64,000 bases of DNA from Halobellus ruber (GTDB lineage Archaea; Halobacteriota; Halobacteria; Halobacteriales; Haloferacaceae): contig NZ_JACKXD010000001.1 in NCBI RefSeq assembly GCF_014212355.1, positions 643,143 to 707,142 of the forward strand, written 5' to 3'. Below the pieces are notes generated by a model. That model was not told the origin of the DNA. It saw nothing but the letters and a program-made list of their open reading frames with translations, and did no database searches. Both the position numbers and the translations under genes were made by a program. Numbering within the stretch: the stretch's first letter is position 1; each line of letters begins with the position of its first letter. This document shows positions 43,960-52,754 of this stretch, one piece after another.

Positions 43960-45435
43960 ATGTCACAGACGTCGAGTGAGCGGCTATCGACCGGAATCGA
44001 GGGATTAGACGAGATTCTACGCGGTGGACTGATCCCCGGTCGTACGTATATGCTCCGAGGTCGTGCCGGGAGCGGTAAGACAATAGTAGGGTTTCATTTC
44101 CTACAGGCGGGGATCGAGGCCGGTGAAACCACGCTTTTCATCAACCTCGAAGAGGATCTGAGTGATCTTCAAGCGAACGCCGACGCACTCGGGTTCGAGA
44201 CGGACAGCATCGAGTTTCTGGACCTGAGTCCAACAGCGGATGTCTTCACCGAAGAGCAATCGTACAGCGTCTTCGATGAGTCCGAGGTCGAGCAGGAACC
44301 CCTCACGGAGAGTATTACGGAGTCAGTTACCGACATCAACCCTGACCGGGTGGTTGTTGACCCAGTAACACAGCTTCGATACCTCACGTCCGGCGACTAC
44401 CAGTTCCGCAAACAGGTCGTCGGGTTTATGCGGTTCCTCGAAAATCAGGGGGCGACCGTTCTATTCACCGTGCAGGACACGGAACGACTCCCGACCGACG
44501 ATTTGGAATTTATAACCGATGGAACAATAAATCTGACTGCAACCGAACACGGGAAAACGATTCGAGTCCCGAAGTTCCGGGGCTCAGCGACGCAGCCTGG
44601 CCGACACTCCTACCGGATTTCCGAGAACGGAATCAGCGTCTACCCGGCGTTGGAACCCGGCCAATACGAACGTGACTTTTCCGGCGAACAGATCTCCGCA
44701 GGGGTCCCCGAAATCGACGAGCTTCTCAACGGCGGCCTGACCCGAGGAACGGTGAGTATTATTAGCGGCCCAACAGGTGTTGGGAAAACCACGCTTGGCA
44801 CACAGTTCATCAAAGAAGCAGCGGGTAGAGGAGAACGATCGGTGATCTATCTCTTCGAGGAGAGCAAAGGGACGTTCTTGAAGCGGTCAAAGGCAGTCAA
44901 CATTCCCGTCAGGCAAATGATCGACAGGGGCACACTGCAGGTTACCGAGGTGGAGGCACTCGAACGATCACCGCAGGAGTTTGCTAGAATGGTTCGGACG
45001 GAAGTTGAACAACACGGCGCTCAAATCGTGATGGTAGACGGTATCTCCGGGTACAGACTCACGCTCCGTGGCGAAGGTGATACGATGCTCAAACGAATGC
45101 ACGCGTTGGGTCGGTATCTCAACAATATGGGCGTCTCCACGATCTTTGTCGATGAGACACGGAACATTACTGGCGATTTCAATGCAACACAGGAGAACAT
45201 CAGCTACCTCGCTGACAGTATCATCTTCCTTCAGCACCTCGAACTACGCGGTGAGTTGCGGAAAGCCATCGGCGTCCTGAAAAAACGAACGAGCGACTTC
45301 GAGCGGACGCTTCGGGAGTTCAAAATCACGCAACACGGCATCTCGGTTGGCGAACCACTAACGCAGATGCGAAACGTTCTGAGTGGGACACCGGAGATGA
45401 TCGACGAGGAGCCACAGGAAGACCTACGTAGATAA
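43960..45435 (+). CDS. Double-domain KaiC-like ATPase
   Basis: 491 residues, two RecA-type KaiC domains. CI has Walker A GRAGSGKT near residue 33, catalytic pair LEED near 65 and RVVVDPVTQL; CII has Walker A GPTGVGKT near 269, the pair FEES near 300 and QIVMVDGISGYR. Both lobes keep the Glu-Glu pair needed for hydrolysis and phosphotransfer. Haloarchaea lack KaiA/KaiB, and such proteins act in signalling or timing of daily expression. Divergent from a LOV histidine kinase, which suggests a shared pathway. Confidence 0.87.
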   Translation: MSQTSSERLSTGIEGLDEILRGGLIPGRTYMLRGRAGSGKTIVGFHFLQAGIEAGETTLFINLEEDLSDLQANADALGFETDSIEFLDLSPTADVFTEEQSYSVFDESEVEQEPLTESITESVTDINPDRVVVDPVTQLRYLTSGDYQFRKQVVGFMRFLENQGATVLFTVQDTERLPTDDLEFITDGTINLTATEHGKTIRVPKFRGSATQPGRHSYRISENGISVYPALEPGQYERDFSGEQISAGVPEIDELLNGGLTRGTVSIISGPTGVGKTTLGTQFIKEAAGRGERSVIYLFEESKGTFLKRSKAVNIPVRQMIDRGTLQVTEVEALERSPQEFARMVRTEVEQHGAQIVMVDGISGYRLTLRGEGDTMLKRMHALGRYLNNMGVSTIFVDETRNITGDFNATQENISYLADSIIFLQHLELRGELRKAIGVLKKRTSDFERTLREFKITQHGISVGEPLTQMRNVLSGTPEMIDEEPQEDLRR

Positions 45436-45929
45436 TAGACGCGCTCACATCCACCGGTGAGAGTTGTACCGGCACTGACCGCCGCTCGGGTGGGCTACCG
45501 TTCACCCTCCTGCTCGCTCGTGATTGAACCCACGAATCGCAAGCCAGCGCGCACCCCCGACACGAATCAGTACGAACTCCCCAAAAGGAGCAACCGGGGT
45601 ACGCCGGCCTATCGACGGCACCGCTTGTACCACCAGCAGCACCGGCACGCTCACGGTAGCGACCGGGAGCGATTCCGCCGGAAGACCCGCGTTGACGCCG
45701 ACGCCGGAGTTCGGGACCCTCACGAACTGCCGGACAGTCACGACCGATACCGGAAGTCCGAATTTGAACCCGATATGGCTACCGTCGAACCTGATGACTG
45801 CCAACAGTTTGTTGCTGTTGAACGACGCCGAGAGGACCGGAACGCCGGCCAGTGGGAGATGCCTGAGCGCACGCTCCTACCAATCAGAGAGCCGAACCGT
45901 GAACGCCGGCATCAGAACACCTCGGAAGC
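45436..45929. other. Region without convincing gene downstream of the KaiC-like gene
   Basis: Open frames exist on both strands (for example a minus frame at 45502-45804 with valine-rich LPVATVSVPVLLVVQAVP and a plus frame at 45457-45969), but none has consistent third-position bias or a recognised motif. It may be the remains of a gene. Confidence 0.35.
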
Positions 45930-46095
45930 TATAGTAGCGTTTGTAATACTGTCGGCTATAACTACGTGAAGATCTTCCACACCCCCCGGGTGTCGAAATC
46001 CGTCACGCGACTATAGCCGACAGTATAACTCTTCGCTCACTCGATCGCACGACGGCGTGCGATCGGATGTGCAACCAGTTGCAAACGCTACTGTA
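45930..46095. mobile_element. MITE-2 copy 2 interrupted by MITE-1
   Basis: Left end TATAGTAGCGTTTG and right end GTTGCAAACGCTACTGTA are those of the 84-bp element at 39945. The inner part CTCTTCGCTCACTCGATCGC, then the ACGACGG loop and CGTGCGATCGG match it base for base apart from a few changes. MITE-1 copy 3 plus a 3-bp duplication adds the 82 bp that make it longer. Confidence 0.85.
45947..46025 (+). mobile_element. MITE-1 copy 3 (79 bp, TAA duplication, nested)
   Basis: TACTGTCGGCTATAACTACG at the left and ACTATAGCCGACAGTA at the right with CACCCCCCGGGTG in the middle. TAA precedes (45944-45946) and follows (46026-46028). The intact element at 39945 has a single CAA at this place, so the empty target site is visible in the same window. 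Confidence 0.88.
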
Positions 46096-46376
46096 ACTCC
46101 GGTCTGTGGTACCAGTCCGAGTTGAGGTGCTGCTGTCGTATACGTCGCTCTGCGGAGAATTGTTCCGGAAACTTTTGTAGACTGGGGCGTAGGCCGCCGC
46201 GTCGAACGGCCTGCTCCGAGCGAAAAGAGATGACTGTAGCTGAAAGGGGAGTGAGACCTTTCGTCGTGTGTTCCACGTTTCAGCCGCGTATGAAACTGCT
46301 CCCACTACGTGGGCCCGTGGGTTTGAACGGAAGCGTTGGTTTTGTGGGTTTGGGAGGCTCAGCCCGCCTGATACGC
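46096..46376. other. Spacer without gene
   Basis: No protein-like frame. It has a G/T-rich stretch (GGTTTTGTGGGTTTGGGAGG near 46332) just before repeat copy G. Nothing else recognised. Confidence 0.35.
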
Positions 46377-46426
46377 TTTCACCGAACCTACCGGTAGGGT
46401 CTCGTCCGGTAGTGTTCCGGGGCGCA
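46377..46426 (+). repeat. Dispersed repeat copy G (diverged)
   Basis: TTTCACCGAACCTACCGGTA, then GGGTCTCGTCCGGTAGTGTT, then CCGGGGCGCA. TACTAGTA of the other copies is TACCGGTA here, still a palindrome. It marks the right end of the island. Confidence 0.75.
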
Positions 46427-46665
46427 TCGACCTCCTAAAGCGCCCGCTACACTCCGGTAAAACCTCGGTCAAAAGCACTCCTCGTCGTTCGAGAGAGCGA
46501 AGCTCTCTCGTGATGACGAACGGCACTGCGTGGCTTTCGACCCGCTCCCGTAGGTCGCTCGTCGGCCTCGCGCTCACGGCCGTTCGCGCGAGCGAATCCG
46601 AGCCTGAACGGGCTGGTGGGCGGTCTCGCGGCCGGGGGCGTCGCCCGCACCGCCCGCCCGGCATT
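46427..46665. repeat. GC-rich palindromic tract after repeat G
   Basis: Holds GAGAGAGC-GAA-GCTCTCTC (46491-46509), nested in CGTCGTTC/GACGAACG, and resembles the tract after repeat copy B (both include CTCGG(T/C)CAAAAGC). No gene. So repeat plus palindromic tract recurs as a unit at 34464 and 46377. Confidence 0.5.
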
Positions 46666-47349
46666 TCACGCGCCCAGCGCGTCGGCCAGTTCGTGAAACG
46701 TCTCGACGGTCAGGTCCGGTTCCCCGCCGAACGTCTCCCACGGCTGGTCCGTCCGGTTCACCCACACGGACTGCATCCCGGCGTGTCGGGCACCCATCAC
46801 GTCGAACCACCCGGCGGTCACGTGGACGATCTCCTCGATCGGCGTCCCGGTCCGGCCCGCCGCGTGACGGTACAGGTCGGCGTCCGGTTTGAACGTCTCC
46901 ACCTCGTCGGCGCTGATCGTGTCCGCGAGCAGATCGCCGATCCCGGCGTGCTCGACCATCGACGCCAACATCTCGGGGTTCCCGTTCGACACCACGTAAC
47001 ACGGGTAGCCCGCGTCCCGGAGGCGTTCGATGCCGTCCCGGACGTCCGTGAACACGTCGAGTTCGTGGTACACCGCCAGAATCGCGTCGCGCTCCTCGGT
47101 CGAGACGTCGACGCCGAAGGCGTCCAGGGCGTACTGCAGGGCGTCCCGGTTCATCTCGTAGAACGGCTGGTAGGCGTCGGTGTGGTTCGCGACGAACGTG
47201 TACTCGAGCGACCGTGCCCGCCAGAGGTCCGACACGGGCCCGGGGTCCGCAACGCGGTCCGCGAGCGCGCGCTCGGCGGCCTCGACGTCGACGAGGGTGC
47301 TGTACGAGTCGAAGGTGACGGTCCGGACGCGGTCGGCAGCGAATGTCAT
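46666..47349 (-). CDS. HAD-family haloacid dehalogenase-like protein (type II)
   Basis: 227 residues. VTFDSYSTLVD has the nucleophile Asp, YVVSNGNPEML is motif II, and TFKPDADLYRHAA the Lys motif III; VTAGWFDVMGARHAGM is motif IV. Layout and length fit L-2-haloacid dehalogenase/epoxide-hydrolase-type HADs. The start at 47349 is kept; the frame is open far upstream, but that part belongs to a separate broken membrane gene. Confidence 0.82.
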   Translation of the reverse strand: MTFAADRVRTVTFDSYSTLVDVEAAERALADRVADPGPVSDLWRARSLEYTFVANHTDAYQPFYEMNRDALQYALDAFGVDVSTEERDAILAVYHELDVFTDVRDGIERLRDAGYPCYVVSNGNPEMLASMVEHAGIGDLLADTISADEVETFKPDADLYRHAAGRTGTPIEEIVHVTAGWFDVMGARHAGMQSVWVNRTDQPWETFGGEPDLTVETFHELADALGA

Positions 47350-47399
47350 CCTCGCCGGAGGGACGCCGGCGACCGACGTATGTGTGGCGGTCCGCCCGC

Positions 47400-47811
47400 A
47401 CGTCACCCTACAGGCGGGGGACCCTCGGGCCCGCATATCCTGCGACGGATCGAAGACCAGATCGACGACGGCCAGCCACAGCGCCACGTCGCCGGCCGGA
47501 TATCCCAGGATCGTGCCGGTCGGCGCCACGACTCCCGAAACGAGGACCCCGGCGAGCACCACGTTCGAGGGGGCGTGTTCGACCCCGGCGTAGGCGAGAG
47601 GCTGGCCGCCCCGCTGGAGGCGGATCTCGTCGTAGACGTCCTTGAGCACCGAGCCGACCAGTATCGCGAACGGCAGTCACGCCGGGAACCCCCCGGTCGC
47701 CACGACGACCCCACCGTACACGAGCAGGAAGAAGACCGCGTAGGCCGCGTAATGCCACCCCCGGGCGAGCAGTCGCTGGCGTGGTGACAACCCCGGCGTT
47801 CCGTGTGGCAT
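47400..47811 (-). pseudogene. Small membrane protein with in-frame TGA
   Basis: ATG at 47811 opens a helical membrane protein (ARGWHYAAYAVFFLLVYGG), but codon 45 is TGA (47679-47677). The same frame goes on without a break as LPFAILVGSVLKDVYDEIRLQRGG and two further helices (NVVLAGVLVSGVVA, DVALWLAVVDLVF). The flanking sequence GGFPA-stop-LPFAI makes a TGG to TGA change the simplest cause. The 3' limit is uncertain since the frame runs on into the HAD gene. Family not recognised. Confidence 0.7.
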
Positions 47812-47815
47812 CAGT

Positions 47816-48507
47816 TCACCGGACGCCGGGCGTCCTCGAAAACATTGTCGCGACGCCGTTCGCAGTGCCCGGTACGACTACCCCGCCCCTGCAGGGGGCT
47901 GCGGGTCGCTCCGGGACCGTCCGGAGCAACACCTTCGAGACGCCCTGCTCGATCTCGAGCTCGAAGGGCAACTCCGCGGTGGTCTTCCGGAGGAACCCGA
48001 GCATAAACCGCTTTACGTCCTCCGTCGGGAACACGACGGGTATGTGTTGTCGGTGCTCTCCCGGACGGTCAGGAACCCACACACCGAGAACCGATCGAGG
48101 ACCTCCTCCAGGTCGTCGAACCGCGCTGCGTACTCGGCGGCGTGGTACTCCGCGACCCGGTCGAGGTCGCGGGTGAACGCCTCGGCCCGGCCGCCCTCGT
48201 CGGGGCTGTATTTGAGGAGGGTATCCAGGAAGTCGATGTCCAGGAGCGCGTGTTCGCCGCTGGCGAGCATCCCGTGGTACTCCTCCAGGTCGAGGTTCAC
48301 GTCGGAGCTGGCGACCTGCCGGTTCGCGGCGTAGAACGCGATCGCCTCCCGGACGAGCTCGCTGTTTCCCTTCCCGGTCCGGCTCACCAGTTGTTCGATA
48401 GCGTCCGCCGCGTCCTCGTCGAGGGAGACCGTGATCCGGTCCGTGATCAGACGCGTACGATTGCGGTTCGTGTATGAACAGGCTGTGGCCCACCCGGCGT
48501 CGCTCAC
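47816..48507 (-). pseudogene. Ribbon-helix-helix protein gene with frameshift
   Basis: GTG at 48507 opens a CopG-like ribbon-helix-helix (DRITVSLDEDAADAIEQLVSRTGKGNSELVREAI) followed by an acidic helical domain to CGFLTVRESTDNTYP. Near 48041 the frame is lost and ends in SCSRRRT. The neighbouring frame continues with VVFPTEDVKRFMLGFLRKTTAELPFELEIEQGV, clearly the rest of the same domain. One missing base explains it. A TATA-like TTGTTATGAT lies about 30 bp upstream of the GTG. Its last stop is 5 bp from the broken membrane gene, so both were one operon. Confidence 0.7.
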
Positions 48508-48644
48508 ACGAGTTCACGTCCCGGATGTCACGATCATAACAACCCTTTTGCGGCGTTCGCCACCAGTGGCATACGATACCGAATGCAACGACCGCACACC
48601 CGACACGGACGGCGGGGCGCCGGCGGCCGCCCCCCGTATCCCGT

Positions 48645-50687
48645 ATGACGACCCGCGTCGGCGTCGACGTCGGCGGGACGTTCACCGACGTGACGCTCGT
48701 CGCCGGATCGGAGACCCTCGTGACCGCGAAGGTTCCCTCGACCGCCGATCAAAGTGAAGGGGTGATCGCGGGGATCGAGAAGGCCTGCGCGGAGGCGGGG
48801 ATCGACCCCGCCGCAATCGAGGAGTTCTCCCACGCGATGACCGTCTCCACCAACGCCCTGCTCGAACGGAGCGGCGCGCGGACCGCCCTCGTCACCACCG
48901 AGGGGTTCCGGGACGTCCTGGAGATCGGCCGCCAGAACCGACCCGCGCTGTACGATCTCCACGACGAGAAGCCCGAACCGCTGGTTCCGCGCTCGCGCCG
49001 GTACGAACTCCCCGAGCGGGCCACACCCGACGGAATCGAGCGTCCGGTCGACCCCGCGGCGGTCAGAGAGCTCGCGGCGACGCTTCGGGAGGCCGACGTC
49101 GAGAGCGTCGCGGTCGCGCTGCTGCACGCGTACGTCACGCCGGACAACGAGCGGGCGGTCGCGGAGATCCTCCGCGAGGAACTCGACGTCCCGGTGTCGG
49201 CCTCCCACGCGGTGCTCTCCGAGTTCCGGGAGTTCGAGCGGACCTCCACCACCGTCGTCGACGCGTACGTCACCCCCGCGATCGACAGGTACGTCGGCCG
49301 GCTGAGCGAGCGGGCCGCGGCGGAGGGGATCCCCGAACCGCGGATCATGCAGTCCAACGGCGGGATCGCGAGCGCCGACACCGTCCGCAACCACGCCGTC
49401 GGGACCGCGCTGTCCGGCCCCGCGGCGGGCGTCGTCGGCGCCGACAGGGCCGCGCGGGCGGTCGGGGCAGCCGAGGACCTCCCGGGAGTCGTCACGTTCG
49501 ATATGGGCGGGACTTCGAGCGACGTCAGCCTGGTCCGCGACGGTGACGCCGAACGGACCACCGACACCGACATCGACGGCATCCCGATCAGGACGCCGAT
49601 GGTCGACATCAACACCATCGGCTCCGGCGGCGGGTCGATCGCGTGGGTCGACGCTGGCGGGGCGCTCCGGGTGGGCCCCCGCTCGGCCGGCGCCGACCCC
49701 GGCCCGGCGTGTTACGGCAACGGCGGCGCGCAGCCGACCGTCACCGACGCCAACGTCGTGCTCGGCTACGTCGGCGGGAGCACGGCGCTCGGCGGGGAAC
49801 TCTCCCTCGACGTCGCGGCCGCCGAGGCGGTCCTCGAAGACCTCGCCGACGACGCGGGGCTGGAAAGCGCAACGGCGGCGGCCCGCGGCGTCTACCGGGT
49901 CGCGAACGCGAAGATGACCCGCGCGATCCGGGAGATCACCGTCGAGCGCGGGTTCGATCCCCGCGAGTTCGGGCTGGTCGCGTTCGGCGGCGCCGGCCCG
50001 ATGCACGCCGCCGGCGTCGCCGACGACCTCGACATCGAAGCCGTGATCGTGCCCGTCGCCTCGGGCGTGCTCTCCGCCTACGGCCTGCTGGACGCCGACG
50101 AGCGGTACGACCGCGTCCGCACCCATTTGACCCGACTGGACGACGCCGACCCCGACCGCGTCGCCGAGACCGTGACCGATCTGGCCCACGACGCGCTCGC
50201 GGAGTCGACTGCGGCCGACCCGACCGTCGAGTACGAGGCCGACCTCCGGTACGCCGGCCAGAGCTTCGAGTTGACGGTCCCGGTCGACCTCCCGTTCGAC
50301 TCCGACGCCGCCCGCTCGCGGTTCCACGCCGAACACGAACGGACCCACGGCTACCGGATGGACGCCACGGTCGAACTCGTGAACCTCCGGGCGACCGCCC
50401 GCGCGTCGCGGTCGGTCGTCGAGACCCGATACGACGCCGACGGCGACAGTCTCGTCGGAACTCGGACCGTCGACTTCGACGGCGAGACACACGAGGCGGC
50501 GGTACACGACCGGCTGGCGCTCCCGGCGGAGGCGACCGTCGAGGGGCCGGCGGTTCTCGAACAGGCCGAGAGCACGACGGTCGTCCCGCCGGCGTGGACG
50601 GCGACCGTGTGGCACAACGGCGCGCTCGTGATCCGGCCTCGCGGCGCCGGCGCGGGAGCGGCCGACGCATCCGAGGATACGCTATGA
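48645..50687 (+). CDS. Hydantoinase/oxoprolinase subunit A (HyuA)
   Basis: 680 residues. RVGVDVGGTFTDVTLV is the phosphate-1 motif of the ASKHA fold, SHAMTVSTNALLER follows, and VTFDMGGTSSDVSLV is the phosphate-2 motif. FGGAGPMHA is the family adenosine-type segment. HyuA-type subunits use ATP to open 5-membered rings (5-oxoproline, N-methylhydantoin) or to carboxylate ketones (acetone/acetophenone carboxylase). Its stop overlaps the HyuB start by 4 bp. Confidence 0.88.
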   Translation: MTTRVGVDVGGTFTDVTLVAGSETLVTAKVPSTADQSEGVIAGIEKACAEAGIDPAAIEEFSHAMTVSTNALLERSGARTALVTTEGFRDVLEIGRQNRPALYDLHDEKPEPLVPRSRRYELPERATPDGIERPVDPAAVRELAATLREADVESVAVALLHAYVTPDNERAVAEILREELDVPVSASHAVLSEFREFERTSTTVVDAYVTPAIDRYVGRLSERAAAEGIPEPRIMQSNGGIASADTVRNHAVGTALSGPAAGVVGADRAARAVGAAEDLPGVVTFDMGGTSSDVSLVRDGDAERTTDTDIDGIPIRTPMVDINTIGSGGGSIAWVDAGGALRVGPRSAGADPGPACYGNGGAQPTVTDANVVLGYVGGSTALGGELSLDVAAAEAVLEDLADDAGLESATAAARGVYRVANAKMTRAIREITVERGFDPREFGLVAFGGAGPMHAAGVADDLDIEAVIVPVASGVLSAYGLLDADERYDRVRTHLTRLDDADPDRVAETVTDLAHDALAESTAADPTVEYEADLRYAGQSFELTVPVDLPFDSDAARSRFHAEHERTHGYRMDATVELVNLRATARASRSVVETRYDADGDSLVGTRTVDFDGETHEAAVHDRLALPAEATVEGPAVLEQAESTTVVPPAWTATVWHNGALVIRPRGAGAGAADASEDTL

Positions 50688-52339
50688 CGACACCCACACA
50701 CAGCGAGGATCTCGACCCGGTGACGCTCGAGATCCTCCGGAACCGGCTGGAAGGCATCGCCGAGGAGATGGGACAGGTCCTGATCCGCGGGGCCTACTCC
50801 CCGAACATCAAGGAACGACAGGACTGCTCGACCGCGCTGTTCGATGCCGCGGGGCGGATGATCGCGCAGGCCGAACACATCCCGGTGCATCTCGGCGCGA
50901 TGCCCGAGGCCGTCGCCGCCGTCCGCGAGCGCGACCCCGCCCCGGGAGACGCCTACGTTCTGAACGACCCCTTCGCGGGCGGGACCCACCTCCCGGACGT
51001 CACCGTCGTCTCGACGATCGCGCCGGCCGACGAGATAATCGGCTACGCGGTCACGCGCGCCCACCACGCCGACGTCGGCGGGGGCACCCCGGGGAGTATG
51101 CCCGCGGGGGCAACGGAGATCCACCAGGAGGGGCTCCGGATCCCCGGGGTCCGGATCGTCGATGACGGCGAGATCGACACGGATCTCCTCGAATTCGTGC
51201 TCGCGAACGTCCGCAACCCCGAGGAGCGGCGCGCGGACCTCCGCGCACAGCTCGCGGCCAACGAGCGCGGGGGGCATCGGATCGGCGACCTGCTCGCGGA
51301 GCACGGCCGCGACCGGCTGGAAACCGCCTTCGACGCCGTCATCGACTACTCCAGAGAGCGGATCGAAGCCGAGATCGCGGAGATCCCCGACGGGACCTAC
51401 GAAGCCGAAGACGTGCTCGAAGGCGACGGCGTCACAGACGAGGACATCCCGATCGCCGCGACGGTGACGGTCGACGGCACCGAGGTGACCGTCGACTTCG
51501 CGGGGACCGCCGACCAGGTCGCGGGGAATATGAACGCGCCGCTGGCGGTCGCGACGAGCGCGACCTACTTCGTCGTCCGCGCGGTGACCGACCCCGAGAT
51601 CCAGCCCAACCAAGGGTGTTACGACCCGGTTTCGGTGGTGGCCCCCGAAGGGTCGCTGCTGAATCCCACGCCGCCGGCCGCGGTCGTCGGCGGCAACGTC
51701 GAGACCAGCCAGCGGGTGACCGACGTCGTGCTTGCGGCCTTCTCGGAGGCGCTCCCCGGCACCGTGCCCGCCCAGGGCCAGGGCACGATGAACAACACCA
51801 TCATCGGGAGCCAGCGCGGGCACGGCGGAGGTTCGGGCTTCACGTACTACGAGACCATCGGCGGCGGCGACGGCGCCGCTCCGGAAAGCGACGGGATGGA
51901 CGGCGTCCAAGTCGGGATGACGAACACGCTGAACACCCCGATCGAGGCGCTTGAATCGGCGTACCCCCTGTCCGTCGAACGGTACGCGCTCCGGCCCGAC
52001 AGCGGCGGGGACGGTCGCCACCGCGGCGGGCTCGGCATCGAGCGGTCGGTCACCGTCGAGACCGACGCCGTCGTGTCGCTTTTGACCGAGCGCCGCCGTC
52101 ACGCGCCGCAGGGCGCCGCCGGTGGGGAGCCCGGCGCGACCGGAGAGAACCTGATCGACGGCGACCCCGTCCCCGCGAAGACCACCGTCGAGGTTGACGC
52201 GGGGACGACGGTCACGGTCCGGACGCCCGGCGGCGGCGGCTACGGCGACCCCGACGAGCGGTCGGCGGCGGCGCGGGACCGGGACCGCCGCGACGGGAAA
52301 GTCGGGAGCGACACCCGCCGGACGGACGCCGACGAGTGA
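50684..52339 (+). CDS. Hydantoinase/oxoprolinase subunit B (HyuB)
   Basis: 551 residues. The start DPVTLEILRNRLEGIAEEMGQVLIRGAYSPNIKERQDCS, the VLNDPFAGGTHLPDVTV motif and ITRAHHADVGG-like AVTRAHHADVGGGTPGSM (metal ligands) are diagnostic, as are SQRVTDVVL and the C-terminal PGGGGYGDP. It forms a complex with HyuA from the same operon (ATGA overlap). True substrate is open: 5-oxoproline is the common one. Confidence 0.9.
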   Translation: MTTPTHSEDLDPVTLEILRNRLEGIAEEMGQVLIRGAYSPNIKERQDCSTALFDAAGRMIAQAEHIPVHLGAMPEAVAAVRERDPAPGDAYVLNDPFAGGTHLPDVTVVSTIAPADEIIGYAVTRAHHADVGGGTPGSMPAGATEIHQEGLRIPGVRIVDDGEIDTDLLEFVLANVRNPEERRADLRAQLAANERGGHRIGDLLAEHGRDRLETAFDAVIDYSRERIEAEIAEIPDGTYEAEDVLEGDGVTDEDIPIAATVTVDGTEVTVDFAGTADQVAGNMNAPLAVATSATYFVVRAVTDPEIQPNQGCYDPVSVVAPEGSLLNPTPPAAVVGGNVETSQRVTDVVLAAFSEALPGTVPAQGQGTMNNTIIGSQRGHGGGSGFTYYETIGGGDGAAPESDGMDGVQVGMTNTLNTPIEALESAYPLSVERYALRPDSGGDGRHRGGLGIERSVTVETDAVVSLLTERRRHAPQGAAGGEPGATGENLIDGDPVPAKTTVEVDAGTTVTVRTPGGGGYGDPDERSAAARDRDRRDGKVGSDTRRTDADE

Positions 52340-52413
52340 GCCGACGGCGATCCCTCGCTGTGGTGGTGTCGAATATAATCGAGTTTCTGATAATAACGCC
52401 CGCCGCTTCGGTC

Positions 52414-52435
52414 CGGTTTTCACGCGTGAAAACCG
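52414..52435. terminator. 22-bp perfect palindrome downstream of hyuB
   Basis: CGGTTTTCACG followed directly by its inverse CGTGAAAACCG. It starts 75 bp after the HyuB stop. It could fold in RNA as a terminator or act as an operator; no U-tract follows, so the terminator label is tentative. Confidence 0.35.
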
Positions 52436-52626
52436 CAGCCTGCGGCTCGCGTCCGGAGAAGTGGCCGTCGACGGTCGCAGGTCCGGCCGGCAGGAAGGGC
52501 ACAGACTGATCCACCTCCCCGCGAGACCGTCGCTCAAGCGAAGCGGTTTCCCCACATAACCCGGGGATCGCCCGACAGTCGATCCACGACACGATAATTA
52601 CTATCCCGCGTGTCACGGCCCTAAAA

Positions 52627-52638
52627 TTTATTAAATAT
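52627..52638 (+). promoter_or_regulatory. TATA box upstream of the haloperoxidase-like gene
   Basis: TTTATTAAATAT is centred 27 bp upstream of the ATG at 52660, perfect for a leaderless transcript. That ATG, however, is not in frame with the main coding sequence. Confidence 0.5.
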
Positions 52639-52754
52639 CAACCATTGGTAGATTCTGATATGCGAGGGAGCGGTGGAGAGGACTCAAGCGGGGGCAATCC
52701 GATCACAGCGGTACCGACACCGAATCGACGCCGATCCGACTGTTCAGGCGACGG

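Larger units (their letters stand above)
52340..52659. other. Intergenic region with perfect palindrome
   Basis: About 320 bp. It holds a perfect 22-bp palindrome at 52414-52435 and the promoter of the haloperoxidase-like gene at its right end. Minus-strand open frames running through are spurious. Confidence 0.45.

Noticed and set aside
45457-45969. 170-aa plus-strand ORF after the KaiC-like gene
   Set aside because: Composition is Arg/His-rich, third-position bias is absent, and its end lies in the MITE-2 element.
33358-46426. Integrative element with its own integrase
   Set aside because: No tyrosine or serine recombinase, transposase or tRNA attachment site was found in the window; the island limits are set only by repeats and GC change.
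46666-47649. A single 327-residue protein joining membrane helices to the HAD domain
   Set aside because: HAD proteins of this type start at the FDSYSTL strand; the upstream part matches a separate membrane protein opened at 47811, and the linker is not protein-like.
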